64,000 nucleotides of DNA from Cupriavidus necator A5-1 (GCF_000744095.1 NZ_JQLI01000008.1:2170001-2234000), one strand, 5' to 3'; positions 1-9,409 are shown, numbered from the stretch's first letter. A program made the numbers and translations. Notes: a model not told the origin generated them from the sequence alone.

Positions 1-864
1 TACATCGCACTCCTGCATCGCTCGGTTCGCCTCATAAGTGCCATGCATGCCGGGCATGCCAAGATTCCGGATGTCCTTTCCCGGGAAGGCGCCAAGCGCC
101 ATAAGCGTGGTGGTGACCGGCGCGTCGATCAAGGCTGCCAGCTTTCTCACCTCGGGGCTCGCTTGTGCAGACACGACACCGCCACCGATATAGAGATAGG
201 GCCGTGCAGCGCGCTTCAGCAAGCGAACTGCCTGGCGGATTTGTCCTTCATGTCCAGCGACCGTAGGTCGATATGAACGAATGTCAGCTCGCTCAGGGTA
301 CTGAAATGGTCCTGTGCTGAGGGCTATATCCTTCGGAATGTCAACCAGCACCGGGCCGGGCCGGCCAGTACGCGCGAGGTAGAAAGCCTTTTTCAAAGTT
401 TGAGGCAGGCTCGTCACGTCTGTCACGAGGAAATTGTGCTTCACAATGGGACGCGTAATGCCGACCGCATCGCACTCTTGAAAGGCGTCCTCGCCAATCA
501 TTGAGGTTGGCACATTCCCTGACAGGATCACCAGCGGTATCGAATCAAAGTAAGCCGTTGCGATGCCCGTCACAGCGTTGGTAACACCGGGGCCAGATGT
601 CACGAGAGCGACGCCAACTTCTCCGGTTGCACGAGCATAGCCGTCCGCGGCATGTACCGCGGCTTGCTCATGACGCACGAGCAAATGCTGAAGGCTTGGT
701 TGCTGTGCAATAGCGTCGTAGATCGGTAGAACGGCGCCGCCGGGATAACCCCAAACGCTTTGTACGCCCTCCGCCAACAACGCTTCTACAATCATCTCCG
801 CACCACTCATCATGCGAGACGGCGAAGAAGTGCGGGAGTGAAAATCAGGAGAGGGACGGTTCAT
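1..864 (-). CDS. Acetolactate synthase large subunit paralogue (partial, 3' end outside window)
   Basis: Reading right to left, the protein has the thiamine-pyrophosphate enzyme N-terminal domain: GYPGGAVLPIYDAI near the start, then VRHEQAAVHAADGYARATG with the catalytic Glu, then TSGPGVTNAVTG and GEDAFQE. The last part is the beginning of the central domain. This order is that of IlvB/IlvI, which condenses pyruvate to acetolactate for branched-chain amino acids. The frame is open past base 1, so only about 288 residues are visible. Two in-frame ATGs are possible, at 864 and at 813 (MMSGAEMIVEAL); the latter matches the usual start region of the family better. No small subunit (ilvH) lies upstream, so this is probably a second copy or a related TPP enzyme rather than the housekeeping ilvIH operon. 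Related TPP decarboxylases or ligases cannot be excluded. Confidence 0.8.
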   Translation of the reverse strand, partial: MNRPSPDFHSRTSSPSRMMSGAEMIVEALLAEGVQSVWGYPGGAVLPIYDAIAQQPSLQHLLVRHEQAAVHAADGYARATGEVGVALVTSGPGVTNAVTGIATAYFDSIPLVILSGNVPTSMIGEDAFQECDAVGITRPIVKHNFLVTDVTSLPQTLKKAFYLARTGRPGPVLVDIPKDIALSTGPFQYPERADIRSYRPTVAGHEGQIRQAVRLLKRAARPYLYIGGGVVSAQASPEVRKLAALIDAPVTTTLMALGAFPGKDIRNLGMPGMHGTYEANRAMQECDV

Positions 865-1418
865 CGCGAGTGTGTCTTTGGATTTCAGGGCAAGGCAATG
901 CTAAGCCCAGTTGATTCTAGGCGGCTCGTTACAGCATTGGTCGCTGAATTCGACTGTGAATGCCCAGCGTCTCAGCGCGTCATGCCGACGATACGAGGCT
1001 GGCCAGTGGAATATTCTGATTCGCTCAAAACCACGTGACGAAAGTAGCGCCGCGGTCGCAAGAAGGGCGCTTGTAGAGAGAACTCGTCGAGAGGACTTTC
1101 AGGAAGCCTATCGCTCATGCCTAACGGAAAGCCATCTATCCGCAATATGACCCTCTCGCTAGCCAGCGTCACGCAGCGTAAAAGACGTCAGAGGGCTTGA
1201 GGCTTGGTAGAGAAGGGCGAACGCTGAGCGCGCGGTCCTAACCTGACGTTCGCTAGCCCCTGCTTGTCTGAAGCTCAACCAATCCGAAGTTGATGGTGTC
1301 GAGGCCCGCTGTTCCGTTCTGGCAGGAAGCCACATCGCAGCAGATTGTGCTGGACCGATAACGACTTGCAGTCGAGTACGGTACGACATGCTGGGATTTC
1401 CCGCCTAGAATTTTGCCT
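865..1418. other. Intergenic region between divergent ilvB-like and aceE genes
   Basis: About 550 bases separate two divergently transcribed genes. I see no convincing coding frame, only short frames lacking recognisable protein features. The region should hold both promoters, but I could not identify clear -35/-10 pairs. The IclR-type operator seen at 4.5 and 9.1 kb is not present here. Confidence 0.4.
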
Positions 1419-4046
1419 ATGAATACGCCAACTACACCCCTGCTCCAGGACGCGGTCGCTGCACAGCAAGTTGACCTCGATCCCATCGAAACCACCGAAT
1501 GGCGCGAAGCGTTCATCGGACTGATTCAGGCATACGGCCCTGAACGCGGGAAGTACATCCTTGATGAGCTTGCTCGCCTGGCTCGGGACCAACGTGTCGG
1601 ATGGCAGCCCAATCTAACGACGCCATATGTGAACACTATCAGCGTCGACGCGCAGCCGAAGTTCCCGGGCGACTTGGCCATTGAGGAGCGACTGGGATCT
1701 ATGATGCGCTGGAATGCACTGGCAATGGTCGTTCGAGCTAACCAGGCATATGGCGAACTGGGTGGACACATCGCGAGTTATGCGAGCGCCGCGGATCTGT
1801 TTGAGACCGGCTTCAATCACTTTTTCCGCGCGGACGATCTGGTGTTCTTTCAGGCGCATAGTGCGCCGGGTGTCTATGCACGTGCCTTCCTCGAAGGCAG
1901 GTTGTCCGAAGCCGACCTGGCTCATTATCGACAGGAAATCGTTGGTCCTCGCAACGGCGCACGTGGCTTGTCCAGCTATCCGCATCCGTGGCTGATGCCG
2001 GATTTCTGGCAGTTTCCCACCGGCTCGATGGGCATCGGGCCCATCAGCTCTATCTACCACGCACGGTTTATGCGCTACCTTTCACATCGCGGCCTGCTGC
2101 AGTGTGACAACCGAACGGTCTGGGGCGTATTCGGCGATGGGGAAATGGATGAGCCGGAGTCCATGAGTGCGCTGACATTGGCGGCCCGTGAGAAACTGGA
2201 TAACCTCGTGTGGGTCGTCAACTGCAACTTGCAGCGCCTGGATGGTCCGGTGCGGGGCAATGGCCGAATCATCGATGAACTCGAGCGGCTGTTTTCCGGT
2301 GCTGGTTGGAACGTTATCAAGCTGCTGTGGGGTAGCGACTGGGATGGCCTCTTTGCTCGCGACGCCAACGGTGCCTTGACGGAGGCCTTGGGCGACACCG
2401 TTGACGGTCAGATGCAAACCTTCGCGGCGAAGGATGGGCGTTTCAACCGTGAGCATTTCTTTGGGCAAAATCCGCAGCTTGCTTTGTTGGCGCAGGGTAT
2501 GACCGACGAGCAGATCGACCGCTTGAAGAGAGGCGGCCACGATTTGGTCAAGATCTACGCCGCCTATGCTAAAGCGGCCGAACGAAATGGTCGGCCTACA
2601 GTCATCCTGGCTCATACGAAGAAGGGGTATGGCATGGGTGCGGCAGGCCAAGGCCGTATGACCACGCATTCGCAGAAGAAGCTCGATGATTCCCAGCTCA
2701 TTGAGTTCAGGAACCGGTTCAATCTTCCGCTGACAGACGACCAGGCGACCTCTCTGACCTTCCTGAAACCCGATGCGGAGAGCGATGAGATGCGATACAT
2801 GCGGTCGCGGCGGGCGGGGTTGGGCGGCGCTTTGCCCAAGCGCAATACACAGTGTAGTGTGGTTGCAAAACCTGCGCTGGCTTCGTACGCGCGTTTTGCG
2901 ATTGAGGCCAACGGTAAAGAGATGAGCACGACGATGGCCTTCGTGCGCTTGCTCGGGCAGTTGCTGAAGGACAAGGAATTGGGTCCCCGCATCGTGCCAA
3001 TCGTTGCTGATGAAGCACGCACCTTTGGAATGGCCAACCTCTTCAAGCAGGTGGGCATCTACAGCAGTGTGGGCCAACGGTACGACCCGGAAGATATCGG
3101 ATCGGTATTGGCGTACCGAGAGGCGTTCAACGGCCAAATCTTGGAGGAGGGGATTAGTGAGGCTGGCGCGATTGCCAGCTGGACGGCTGCAGCGACGAGC
3201 TATAGCGTTCACGGCCTCGCTATGTTGCCGTTCTATATTTACTACTCCATGTTCGGCTTCCAGCGCATCGGAGATGCCATCTGGGCAGCTGCAGACCAGC
3301 GAGCTCGCGGATTCCTGCTTGGCGCTACCTCGGGGCGTACCACGTTGGGAGGAGAAGGTTTGCAGCACCAGGACGGAACCAGCCACTTGGTTGCCGCAAC
3401 CATTCCCAATTGCAAGGCCTATGACCCCGCGTTTGCGGCAGAGATGGCCGTGATCGTTGACGCAGGCATTCGGGAAATGATGCTGGAGCAGCAAGACGTC
3501 TTCTACTACGTCACGCTGATGAATGAAAACTATGCGCAGCCTAACTTGTCCGCCGACGTCGAGGCTGCGATCTTGCGGGGATGCTACAAGTTCGACGATT
3601 GGCAGCGCCCCGATACAGCGTCTTCGACAGCTTCGGCCAGGCGGGTCACCCTGATGGGCTCGGGAGCCATCCTGACCGAAGTCATTAAGGCGGCACAGCA
3701 ACTGGCTAGTGACGGCATCAATGTCTCGGTCTACAGCGTGACGAGTTGGAGTGAGCTGGCCCGTGATGGCGCCTTGCATCGCAAGCGGGAACTCCTAGGC
3801 GAGGCGAGCAATGAAATTCCGTTCCTCCAACTGCAACTGGAGCAGAGCGCGGGCCCGATTATTGCCGCAACAGACTATGTCCGCGCGGTGCCGGAGAGCG
3901 TCCGGGAATATGTGCCGACGGATCGCCGGTATCTGACTTTGGGAACCGATGGCTTTGGCCGAAGTGATACGCGCGGGGCTCTTCGCGAGTATTTCGGCGT
4001 TGATGCAGCATCGATTGTCCGGGCGGCTAAGCACTCGCTGGACTAG
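1419..4046 (+). CDS. aceE: Pyruvate dehydrogenase E1 component (homodimeric AceE type)
   Basis: Thiamine-diphosphate dependent E1 that decarboxylates pyruvate and passes the acetyl group to the E2 lipoyl domain. The product of about 875 residues is close to the usual 885-890 of homodimeric AceE. The N-terminal part has the family's YVNTI and SSYPHPWLMPDFWQFPTGSMG stretches. The TPP motif begins at GDGEMDEPES near residue 238 and continues to NCNLQRLDGPV. Later come LGGEGLQHQDG and YYVTLMNENY, typical of AceE. ATG 1419 was chosen; an in-frame TTG lies at 1413, and no clear ribosome binding site supports either. AceE is normally followed directly by aceF and lpdA. Here those genes lie 13 kb downstream, and an IclR-controlled set follows instead. 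It may be a second, condition-specific E1. Confidence 0.93.
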   Translation: MNTPTTPLLQDAVAAQQVDLDPIETTEWREAFIGLIQAYGPERGKYILDELARLARDQRVGWQPNLTTPYVNTISVDAQPKFPGDLAIEERLGSMMRWNALAMVVRANQAYGELGGHIASYASAADLFETGFNHFFRADDLVFFQAHSAPGVYARAFLEGRLSEADLAHYRQEIVGPRNGARGLSSYPHPWLMPDFWQFPTGSMGIGPISSIYHARFMRYLSHRGLLQCDNRTVWGVFGDGEMDEPESMSALTLAAREKLDNLVWVVNCNLQRLDGPVRGNGRIIDELERLFSGAGWNVIKLLWGSDWDGLFARDANGALTEALGDTVDGQMQTFAAKDGRFNREHFFGQNPQLALLAQGMTDEQIDRLKRGGHDLVKIYAAYAKAAERNGRPTVILAHTKKGYGMGAAGQGRMTTHSQKKLDDSQLIEFRNRFNLPLTDDQATSLTFLKPDAESDEMRYMRSRRAGLGGALPKRNTQCSVVAKPALASYARFAIEANGKEMSTTMAFVRLLGQLLKDKELGPRIVPIVADEARTFGMANLFKQVGIYSSVGQRYDPEDIGSVLAYREAFNGQILEEGISEAGAIASWTAAATSYSVHGLAMLPFYIYYSMFGFQRIGDAIWAAADQRARGFLLGATSGRTTLGGEGLQHQDGTSHLVAATIPNCKAYDPAFAAEMAVIVDAGIREMMLEQQDVFYYVTLMNENYAQPNLSADVEAAILRGCYKFDDWQRPDTASSTASARRVTLMGSGAILTEVIKAAQQLASDGINVSVYSVTSWSELARDGALHRKRELLGEASNEIPFLQLQLEQSAGPIIAATDYVRAVPESVREYVPTDRRYLTLGTDGFGRSDTRGALREYFGVDAASIVRAAKHSLD

Positions 4047-4494
4047 TTCTGCGCTATGGGGACCAAGCCCCGATCCTCACAATATTGCCGGTAGACGGCC
4101 AGCGAACGCCCCGCGAAACCAGCGAGAGGCGCTCGCTGGCCGACGCACTTCTGTGGCGCCCGTTGTCACGTCGGCCTCAGTCGCGGCGCACTGATGGCGA
4201 TGCGTCGGTCAGGAGCGGCTATCCAGCTTTCCAGAGTCTGGATCCAGGTGGGTCATCCATCACAACTCGCTGGATCGGGCCGGCCATCGGCCTGTTCCCT
4301 GTCCTCACGCTCTTCACCGCAGGTGTCGTAAAGAGCTCAGCAGGTAGATGCGAGCCCGGTTCGCATTAGGTTGTCTCCCATAGCGCTACGTGGCGGGCCC
4401 TCCGCCTCACCTACCGAAACCGACTACCGCTAAGACGTGAATGTGTATCACAGGCCATCGCCTGAACGCTACCGGCAAACATCCTGGAGTTTCG
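4047..4494. other. Intergenic region downstream of aceE
   Basis: About 450 bases between aceE and the IclR promoter. Short frames exist but none has recognisable features or a ribosome binding site. No clear rho-independent terminator was found after aceE. Confidence 0.35.
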
Positions 4495-4523
4495 TTGACA
4501 CGGGGTGTAGTGCGTCGTATAGT
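4495..4523 (+). promoter_or_regulatory. Sigma-70 promoter of the IclR gene
   Basis: TTGACA at 4495-4500, a 17-base spacer, then TATAGT at 4518-4523. This is close to a perfect sigma-70 promoter. The start of transcription would be near 4530, inside the operator that follows, leaving a short leader of about 30 bases before ATG 4561. Confidence 0.75.
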
Positions 4524-4558
4524 TTTACGTATAGGAACACTGTACCGAATATCGGAAC
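4523..4558 (+). promoter_or_regulatory. Probable IclR-family operator, copy 1
   Basis: A 36-base block beginning TTTTAC at the -10 element and containing AGGAACACTGTACCGA followed by a further GGAAC half-site. GGAAC repeats at 20-base spacing, with an inverted GTACC between. A near-identical block lies at 9105-9140, again directly after a -10 element. Placement over the transcription start suggests repression and autoregulation by the adjacent IclR protein. Confidence 0.65.
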
Positions 4559-4560
4559 AT

Positions 4561-5370
4561 ATGACAACGAACCAATCTCTCGCACGCGGCTTGGAAATGT
4601 TGAGTGCGGTTGACGAAAGTGGGGAGCCGCTAGGCATACGTGAGCTCGCTCGACTGCTAGATATCAGCCCATCTATTGCCCAGCGGCTGGCCAATACCCT
4701 TGTCGACGCGGGATACCTTCATCAGGTCATTGAGACGCGCAAGTACCGCCTGGGCTATCGCGCATTGGCACTCGGTTCGGCCACGGCACGTAGCGACGTA
4801 CTCCATATCACGGCGTCTGCCGAGTTGAAGGTTTTGGCTGAGACCCATCAACTCAACGGTTACTTGGGCGCGATTCAGCAGAACTCTGTGGTCTACCTTC
4901 ATACCGTTCAAAGTAGCGGTCCTATCGCGATTCGTGCGGAAGCGGGGCAGCGTATTCCGGCTCACACTACGGCCATGGGCAAGTGTCTGGTCGCGGAACT
5001 TTCCGCCGAGCGGGCATCGCTTGTGCTCGGTCCGGGTCCCTATGCGGCACGCACCAAGCACTCCATCACCGGCGTGCGAGCATTGCAGAACGAACTCGAC
5101 AACATTCGTCAGCGTGGATATGCGATTGCCGACGAGGAGAACGAAGTTGGCGTGGTATCCATCGGGACGGTGATCCGCAACAAGGACGGAGTTGCCGTGG
5201 CGGCCATTAGTGTTGCCTTCTTGAAGGCCCAGCGGGATCCCGAGGAATGGCCCGCCATCGCACAGCTTGTCGTCAGTGCTGCTCTGAGATGTTCCAAAGC
5301 ACTCGGCTATTCATCCAATACCTTTGACCAAAGCGCTGCTGTCGACAGAAGTATCGCGGCAGCTAGATAA
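4561..5370 (+). CDS. IclR-family transcriptional regulator
   Basis: About 269 residues. The N-terminal winged helix-turn-helix spans roughly residues 5-65 (LARGLEMLSAVDESGEPLGI, then ELARLLDISPSIAQRLANTL). The C-terminal IclR effector domain includes AHTTAMGKCLVAELS, RQRGYAIADEENEVGVVSIG and VAAISVAF, the usual signature blocks. ATG 4561 is preferred because it sits just after the promoter and operator and gives the standard start of the HTH; an upstream in-frame ATG would lie before the promoter. The gene is 22 bases from the M24 hydrolase and probably co-transcribed with it and the PLP enzyme. The same operator recurs before the Bug-PrpD-porin set, so this protein probably senses a substrate or intermediate shared by both. 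The ligand is unknown. Confidence 0.9.
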   Translation: MTTNQSLARGLEMLSAVDESGEPLGIRELARLLDISPSIAQRLANTLVDAGYLHQVIETRKYRLGYRALALGSATARSDVLHITASAELKVLAETHQLNGYLGAIQQNSVVYLHTVQSSGPIAIRAEAGQRIPAHTTAMGKCLVAELSAERASLVLGPGPYAARTKHSITGVRALQNELDNIRQRGYAIADEENEVGVVSIGTVIRNKDGVAVAAISVAFLKAQRDPEEWPAIAQLVVSAALRCSKALGYSSNTFDQSAAVDRSIAAAR

Positions 5371-5392
5371 ACTCAAACGGAGTGAGCAAGTA

Positions 5393-6589
5393 ATGGAAAG
5401 CCTTCTGAACAAACCGCGCCTGGCCCAAATGGCCAAGGAAAAAGGCGTTGACGCCTTTATCGCCACGTCGCCTGAGAATGTTACCTACTCAAGCGGTTAC
5501 TGGGCGCTCTCGCAATGGATTCGGCGCGGGCCACAAGTGTTTGTCGTGTTGCCGGCGAAAGATTTGGAGGGCTCGCGCGTCATCGCCCCCACATCGCTGC
5601 TCGATCAGCTTGTGGACCAGGAGGACGTGTGGATTAAAAACATCACTCGCTTCGGCTTCTTTCACGTGGACAAGGCGGAAGGTCCAATCACTGATGCCGA
5701 CCGCCGTCTGCTGGAGCTATTTGACCTTCCCGATGAAAAGGATGGTCTCAACGCGCTGCTGAAGAGCTTGCGAAATGAGGGGTTGGACAAAGCGACCCTC
5801 GCCATCGACGAAATGGGCCTGATGCCGGGACAATGGGAGCGTCTCCAGCAAGAACTGCCCCAGGCCACGATCGTGCCGGCAACGAAGCTGTTCCGCGAGA
5901 TTCGCGCCGTGAAGACGCCTGTGGAAATCGAGCGCCTGCGCATGGTGGCCACCATTGCAGAGCGCTCGGTGGATGCCGCATTGAAAGTGGCACGTGAAGG
6001 CATCACGGAAGTTGAGATGGCGCGCACGTTCCATGCCACGACCGTTCAGCATGACGCCACCCCGGTGCTCGGCTGTATCGGCTTCGGCGCGCGGTCGGCC
6101 ATGCCCAATGTACATCCCTCGAATACTGCGCTGCGCAGGGGCGATGTGATCCGATTCGACGTGGGTGGCCGCTACCGACATTACCGTGCCGATATCGCTC
6201 GAATCGCTGTGTTTGGGGAGCCTGATCCCAAGATTGTCCGATACCACAAGGCGCTTCATGACGGCGTAATGGCCGCTTTCGAGGCGATCCGTCCCGGCGT
6301 CAAGGCCTCTAGGGTCTTCGAGATTGCAATGGAGGCAACGCGCGCGGCCGGGATTCCGCACTATTCGCGAAGCCACGTCGGCCATGGCATCGGCCTGGAC
6401 GGGTATGACATGCCCGACCTGACGCCTAGCAATGACCAAATCATCGAGGAAGGCATGGTCATGTGCGTCGAAACGCCGTACTACGAGTTCGGTTGGTGTG
6501 GGCTGCAGGTCGAAAACACGATTGTGGTACGCGAGCGCGGCATCGAACTGCTGCACGATACGGACGGCAAGCTGCGGGTGCTGGCATGA
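5393..6589 (+). CDS. M24-family metallohydrolase (Xaa-Pro dipeptidase / creatinase / ectoine-hydrolase-like)
   Basis: About 398 residues in the two-domain creatinase/aminopeptidase P fold. The N-terminal domain runs to about residue 165 (FIATSPENVTYSSGYWALSQ). The C-terminal pita-bread domain contains FDVGGRYRHYRADIARIAVF (metal Asp pair), HVGHGIGLDGYDMPDLTP (metal and catalytic His), MCVETPYYEFGWCGLQVENT (metal Glu). ATG 5393 follows GGAG at 5379-5382. The stop overlaps the next start in ATGA, so the two are translationally coupled. Family members hydrolyse Xaa-Pro peptides, creatine or N-acetyl-diaminobutyrate-type amides. A catabolic operon with a PLP enzyme and IclR/Lrp regulators suggests cleavage of a small amide rather than general peptidase work; the substrate cannot be read from the sequence. 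Confidence 0.87.
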   Translation: MESLLNKPRLAQMAKEKGVDAFIATSPENVTYSSGYWALSQWIRRGPQVFVVLPAKDLEGSRVIAPTSLLDQLVDQEDVWIKNITRFGFFHVDKAEGPITDADRRLLELFDLPDEKDGLNALLKSLRNEGLDKATLAIDEMGLMPGQWERLQQELPQATIVPATKLFREIRAVKTPVEIERLRMVATIAERSVDAALKVAREGITEVEMARTFHATTVQHDATPVLGCIGFGARSAMPNVHPSNTALRRGDVIRFDVGGRYRHYRADIARIAVFGEPDPKIVRYHKALHDGVMAAFEAIRPGVKASRVFEIAMEATRAAGIPHYSRSHVGHGIGLDGYDMPDLTPSNDQIIEEGMVMCVETPYYEFGWCGLQVENTIVVRERGIELLHDTDGKLRVLA

Positions 6590-7851
6590 GTAAAGCTGTG
6601 TCACTGCAGTGCTTGCGCTGCGGCACGCACTATCCGCCGGACTACAGGGAGCAGGGCTGTGCAGAGTGCGCCGGCGTGTTGGCCAGCAACCTGCGCGTCC
6701 AATACGATGCCGACACCGTGCGCGATTGGAACTTCAACACGGGAGAGCGCCGAACTCGCGGTCTGTGGCAATTCGCGGATATGTTACCGGTCGACGCAGA
6801 GCACGCGGTATCGCTGGGCGAGGGCGGGACGCCGCTCCTGGCCACGGCGCGCTTGGGCACATACATTGGCATCGCAAACCTGTACGTCAAGGATGAGACG
6901 CGGAATCCGACGCAGTCGTACAAGGATCGGGTGAGCACCGTAGCGGTCTCATATGCCAAACAGCTAGGCGCGCCTGTAGTAGCCACAGCATCGTCAGGGA
7001 ATGCTGGGGCATCATTGGCGGCCTATGCTGCTCGTGCCGGGATACCTTGTGTTGTGGTCTCGATGAAAGGCGCGGCCGGTCCGATGATGACGCAAATCCG
7101 CAAGCTAGGCGCGCATCTGATCATGATGGCCGACAAGACTCAGCGCTGGCCGTTTCTTGCCGCTGGGGTGAAACGCCACAACTGGTTTGTGACTTCGCCT
7201 TATTCAGCGCCAGTGGTCGGGAGCACGCCAATCGGCATTGAAGGCTATAAGACGATCGCGTACGAGATTGTCCAAGACCTTGGTCGTGCGCCGGATTGGA
7301 TGGCGATGCCGGTTTGCTATGGCGATGCCTTGTCTGGTATCTATCAGGGCTTCATGGACATGAAGAACGCTGGCGTCATCCAGCAGATACCTCGCTTCGT
7401 AGCAGCCGAGGCACATGGTTCGCTGAAGCAAGCCCTTGATAATGGTTCAGATATGGTGCCCGCTGCGACGGTCAAATACGATACGTTGGCCGCTTCGGTA
7501 GGGGCAGCGCAGAGCGCATTCCAGGCCCTGTATGCACTGCGTCAGTCAAATGGTGTGGCCGTGCCCGTGGACAACGATGGCCTGGTGAACTTGCAAGAAC
7601 TCATTGCGGGCCAGGAGGGTATGCTTCTCGAGTTGGCCAGCGTGATGCCGTTCGTAGCGGTTCGTCGTCTCCGTGAAGCAGGAGTTATCTCCTCAAAGGA
7701 CCTTGTTGTGTGTTTGGCGACTGGTTCTGGTCTCAAGGACACGGACAAATCAACGACCGCATGGTCCGAGATTCCTGTCTCCACGGTTGGGGTTGACGAG
7801 GTATTGGGGGCCACGATGGAGGCTCTACATCGGCGTTTTGTCGAGGCGTAA
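6586..7851 (+). CDS. Threonine-synthase-like PLP-dependent enzyme with N-terminal zinc ribbon
   Basis: About 421 residues of the fold-type II PLP family. The N-terminus carries CLRC and CAEC, a four-cysteine zinc ribbon usual in the plant/archaeal-type threonine synthase group. DETRNPTQSYKDRVST (near residue 105) contains the Schiff-base Lys; TASSGNAGASLAAYAARAG is the phosphate-binding loop; LATGSGLKDTDK is near the C-terminus. The start overlaps the M24 stop (ATGA). Threonine synthase converts O-phosphohomoserine to threonine, but relatives catalyse other beta- or gamma-eliminations (cysteate, threonine and diaminopropionate types). Coupling to a hydrolase and the absence of hom/thrB nearby argue that this copy acts on an amino acid released by the M24 enzyme. 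That is inference. Confidence 0.83.
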   Translation: MSKAVSLQCLRCGTHYPPDYREQGCAECAGVLASNLRVQYDADTVRDWNFNTGERRTRGLWQFADMLPVDAEHAVSLGEGGTPLLATARLGTYIGIANLYVKDETRNPTQSYKDRVSTVAVSYAKQLGAPVVATASSGNAGASLAAYAARAGIPCVVVSMKGAAGPMMTQIRKLGAHLIMMADKTQRWPFLAAGVKRHNWFVTSPYSAPVVGSTPIGIEGYKTIAYEIVQDLGRAPDWMAMPVCYGDALSGIYQGFMDMKNAGVIQQIPRFVAAEAHGSLKQALDNGSDMVPAATVKYDTLAASVGAAQSAFQALYALRQSNGVAVPVDNDGLVNLQELIAGQEGMLLELASVMPFVAVRRLREAGVISSKDLVVCLATGSGLKDTDKSTTAWSEIPVSTVGVDEVLGATMEALHRRFVEA

Positions 7852-8165
7852 GTTTCGACGTCGGAGCCTGTCCAAGATAAGCGGTCATGTAGGTCGTATC
7901 AGGCTGGCTTGGAAAAGGATCAGACTAAGCAGGTGGAAGGGTGTCGCAGACCGGATGTTCTCCAGTCGCCTCCCTTCCATGCGCGGCTCGATTCCTTTCA
8001 GCTCGCCTGACGAAAGTGTGCGAGCAGCGGTGTCCCAGGCACAGCCCAGCTTTGGGCTTGGCAACTAAGCTGCTGCTGACAGCACTCTTGGCCGTTACCG
8101 ATTTGTGAGCCTCCATTGGCTCAGATTACATATGCGCCAATTCTAGGCTTCTTTGCAGGGACGCG
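7852..8165. other. Intergenic region upstream of the Lrp gene
   Basis: About 310 bases. No recognisable coding frame, clear promoter or terminator was found. Confidence 0.3.
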
Positions 8166-8639
8166 ATGATGAACCTCGACGCCACCGATATTCGTATTCT
8201 GGATGAGCTTCAGCAAGATTGCGCTCTGACGAACGTCGAACTAGCGCGACGTGTTCATCTATCGCCATCCCCCTGTCTCGCCCGAGTTAAAGCCTTGGAG
8301 GCGGCAGGCGTTATTGAGCGCTATGTGGCCCTTGCCAGCGCTTCCGTCTTGGGGCTTGGGGTTAACGTCTTCATCTCGATTAGCTTAAAAGACCAAAGCA
8401 AAGCGTCGCTGACAGAGTTTGAGCGAAGAATAGCAGAGCACGATGAGGTGATGGAGTGCTATCTCATGACGGGGGATAGTGACTACTTGATTCGAATCGC
8501 GGTTGCCGACATGGCTGCCCTGGAGAGATTCATCCTCGAGCAACTGACTCCGATCGCGGGTATCGAAAAGATACGGTCTAGCTTCGCCCTCAAGCAGGTT
8601 CGCTATAAGACAGCCCTTCCGCTCCCCGTGAAGCGATAG
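8166..8639 (+). CDS. Lrp/AsnC-family transcriptional regulator
   Basis: About 157 residues. The N-terminal AsnC helix-turn-helix covers residues 3-60 (LDATDIRILDELQQDCALTN, VELARRVHLSPSPCLARVKA). The C-terminal RAM/ligand-binding domain (residues 70-150) includes VMECYLMTGDSDYLIRIAVA, a standard signature. Two adjacent ATGs, 8166 and 8169, are possible; AGGGAC precedes them. Lrp proteins respond to amino acids. Its position after a hydrolase and a PLP enzyme fits sensing of the amino acid made or consumed by them. It stands alone, with over 300 bases on each side. Confidence 0.92.
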   Translation: MMNLDATDIRILDELQQDCALTNVELARRVHLSPSPCLARVKALEAAGVIERYVALASASVLGLGVNVFISISLKDQSKASLTEFERRIAEHDEVMECYLMTGDSDYLIRIAVADMAALERFILEQLTPIAGIEKIRSSFALKQVRYKTALPLPVKR

Positions 8640-9076
8640 GGTATCGATGCCGTTTGGCGTCTCAGGGGCGGGGATAGCTTACCCGATCCGATGCCAGATG
8701 CCATTCGCCGCCACACGCGCTCCCAAGGCGCCCAACGTGGATCAGGCTGGCCATCTGAATGGCCAGTAGCGGATCGTGGCGGCGCCTATGCCAGGCTTTG
8801 CGCTGCCATTTACGCAGCGCCCGCATACCAACCGCGCAGGTTGCCTGCATGTCACCGCCACGGCGTTGAAAAGGCCCCCTCGCCGCACCCAAGCGGGCGT
8901 AAAGCCCGCGCTTTCATGGGCTGCAGAGCCGGTATAGCGGCGCTCTAATAGTTCTGATCAGCAGGCGGACCAGTCGTCCGTGAATCGCTGCCAAAAGTGA
9001 ATTCACCGCGACGAATCTAGGACGCCACTTCCGCTCGATTTGACCTCGGGGAAGTACGTACAGCCCCTTTCTTTCA
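8640..9076. other. Intergenic region after the Lrp gene
   Basis: No gene recognised. A small hairpin with GCGGGC/GCCCGC arms lies near 8893-8910 without a T run. Short frames exist but none has recognisable protein features. Confidence 0.3.
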
Positions 9077-9140
9077 TTGACATGAAGGAGGGGCGCGCGT
9101 ACTATTTTACATATAGGAACACTGTACCGATTATAGGAAC
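9077..9140 (+). promoter_or_regulatory. Sigma-70 promoter plus IclR-type operator, copy 2
   Basis: TTGACA at 9077-9082, a 17-base spacer, TACTAT at 9100-9105, then the 36-base operator block at 9105-9140. That block matches 4523-4558 at all but a few positions and keeps AGGAACACTGTACCGA and the trailing GGAAC. The identical arrangement of -35, spacer, -10 and operator shows this is the same control module as before the IclR gene. It drives the Bug, PrpD and perhaps porin genes. Confidence 0.75.
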
Positions 9141-9203
9141 GCGTGTCAAGCGGTTTGTTCCTGAGTCAACGGAGCTTCCTCGGACGATGGAGAGGCGCAT
9201 GGA

Positions 9204-9356
9204 TTGCTGAAAGGCATCCCTTTGTTTGAGCGGGATCCTCCGCTTAATGCGCTTCGGGCCATCGGCACACATTGCCAAATTCCCGGGATGAGCCCGCAGA
9301 AAGGCCAGGCGACAGTCTTCTATTCAGGCCTCCGCCAGACGTTTCGGGCTTACTAA
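9204..9356 (+). CDS. Possible small leader reading frame (50 aa, TTG start)
   Basis: Between the promoter at 9.1 kb and the Bug gene there is a frame starting TTG (LLKGIPLFERDPPLNALR) and ending TAA, with GGAGAGG about nine bases upstream. Its product has no recognisable domain. It may be a leader peptide, a gene remnant or chance. Confidence 0.2.
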   Translation: MLKGIPLFERDPPLNALRAIGTHCQIPGMSPQKGQATVFYSGLRQTFRAY

Positions 9357-9409
9357 GCCAGCTGTTCAAAATAGAGCGATCCCGACACATCCACTATTAA
9401 GGAGTGAAA

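Noticed and set aside
2082..3779. Very long minus-strand frame inside aceE
   Set aside because: It lies fully opposite the strongly supported aceE, has no recognisable domain, and is explained by GC-rich codon use.
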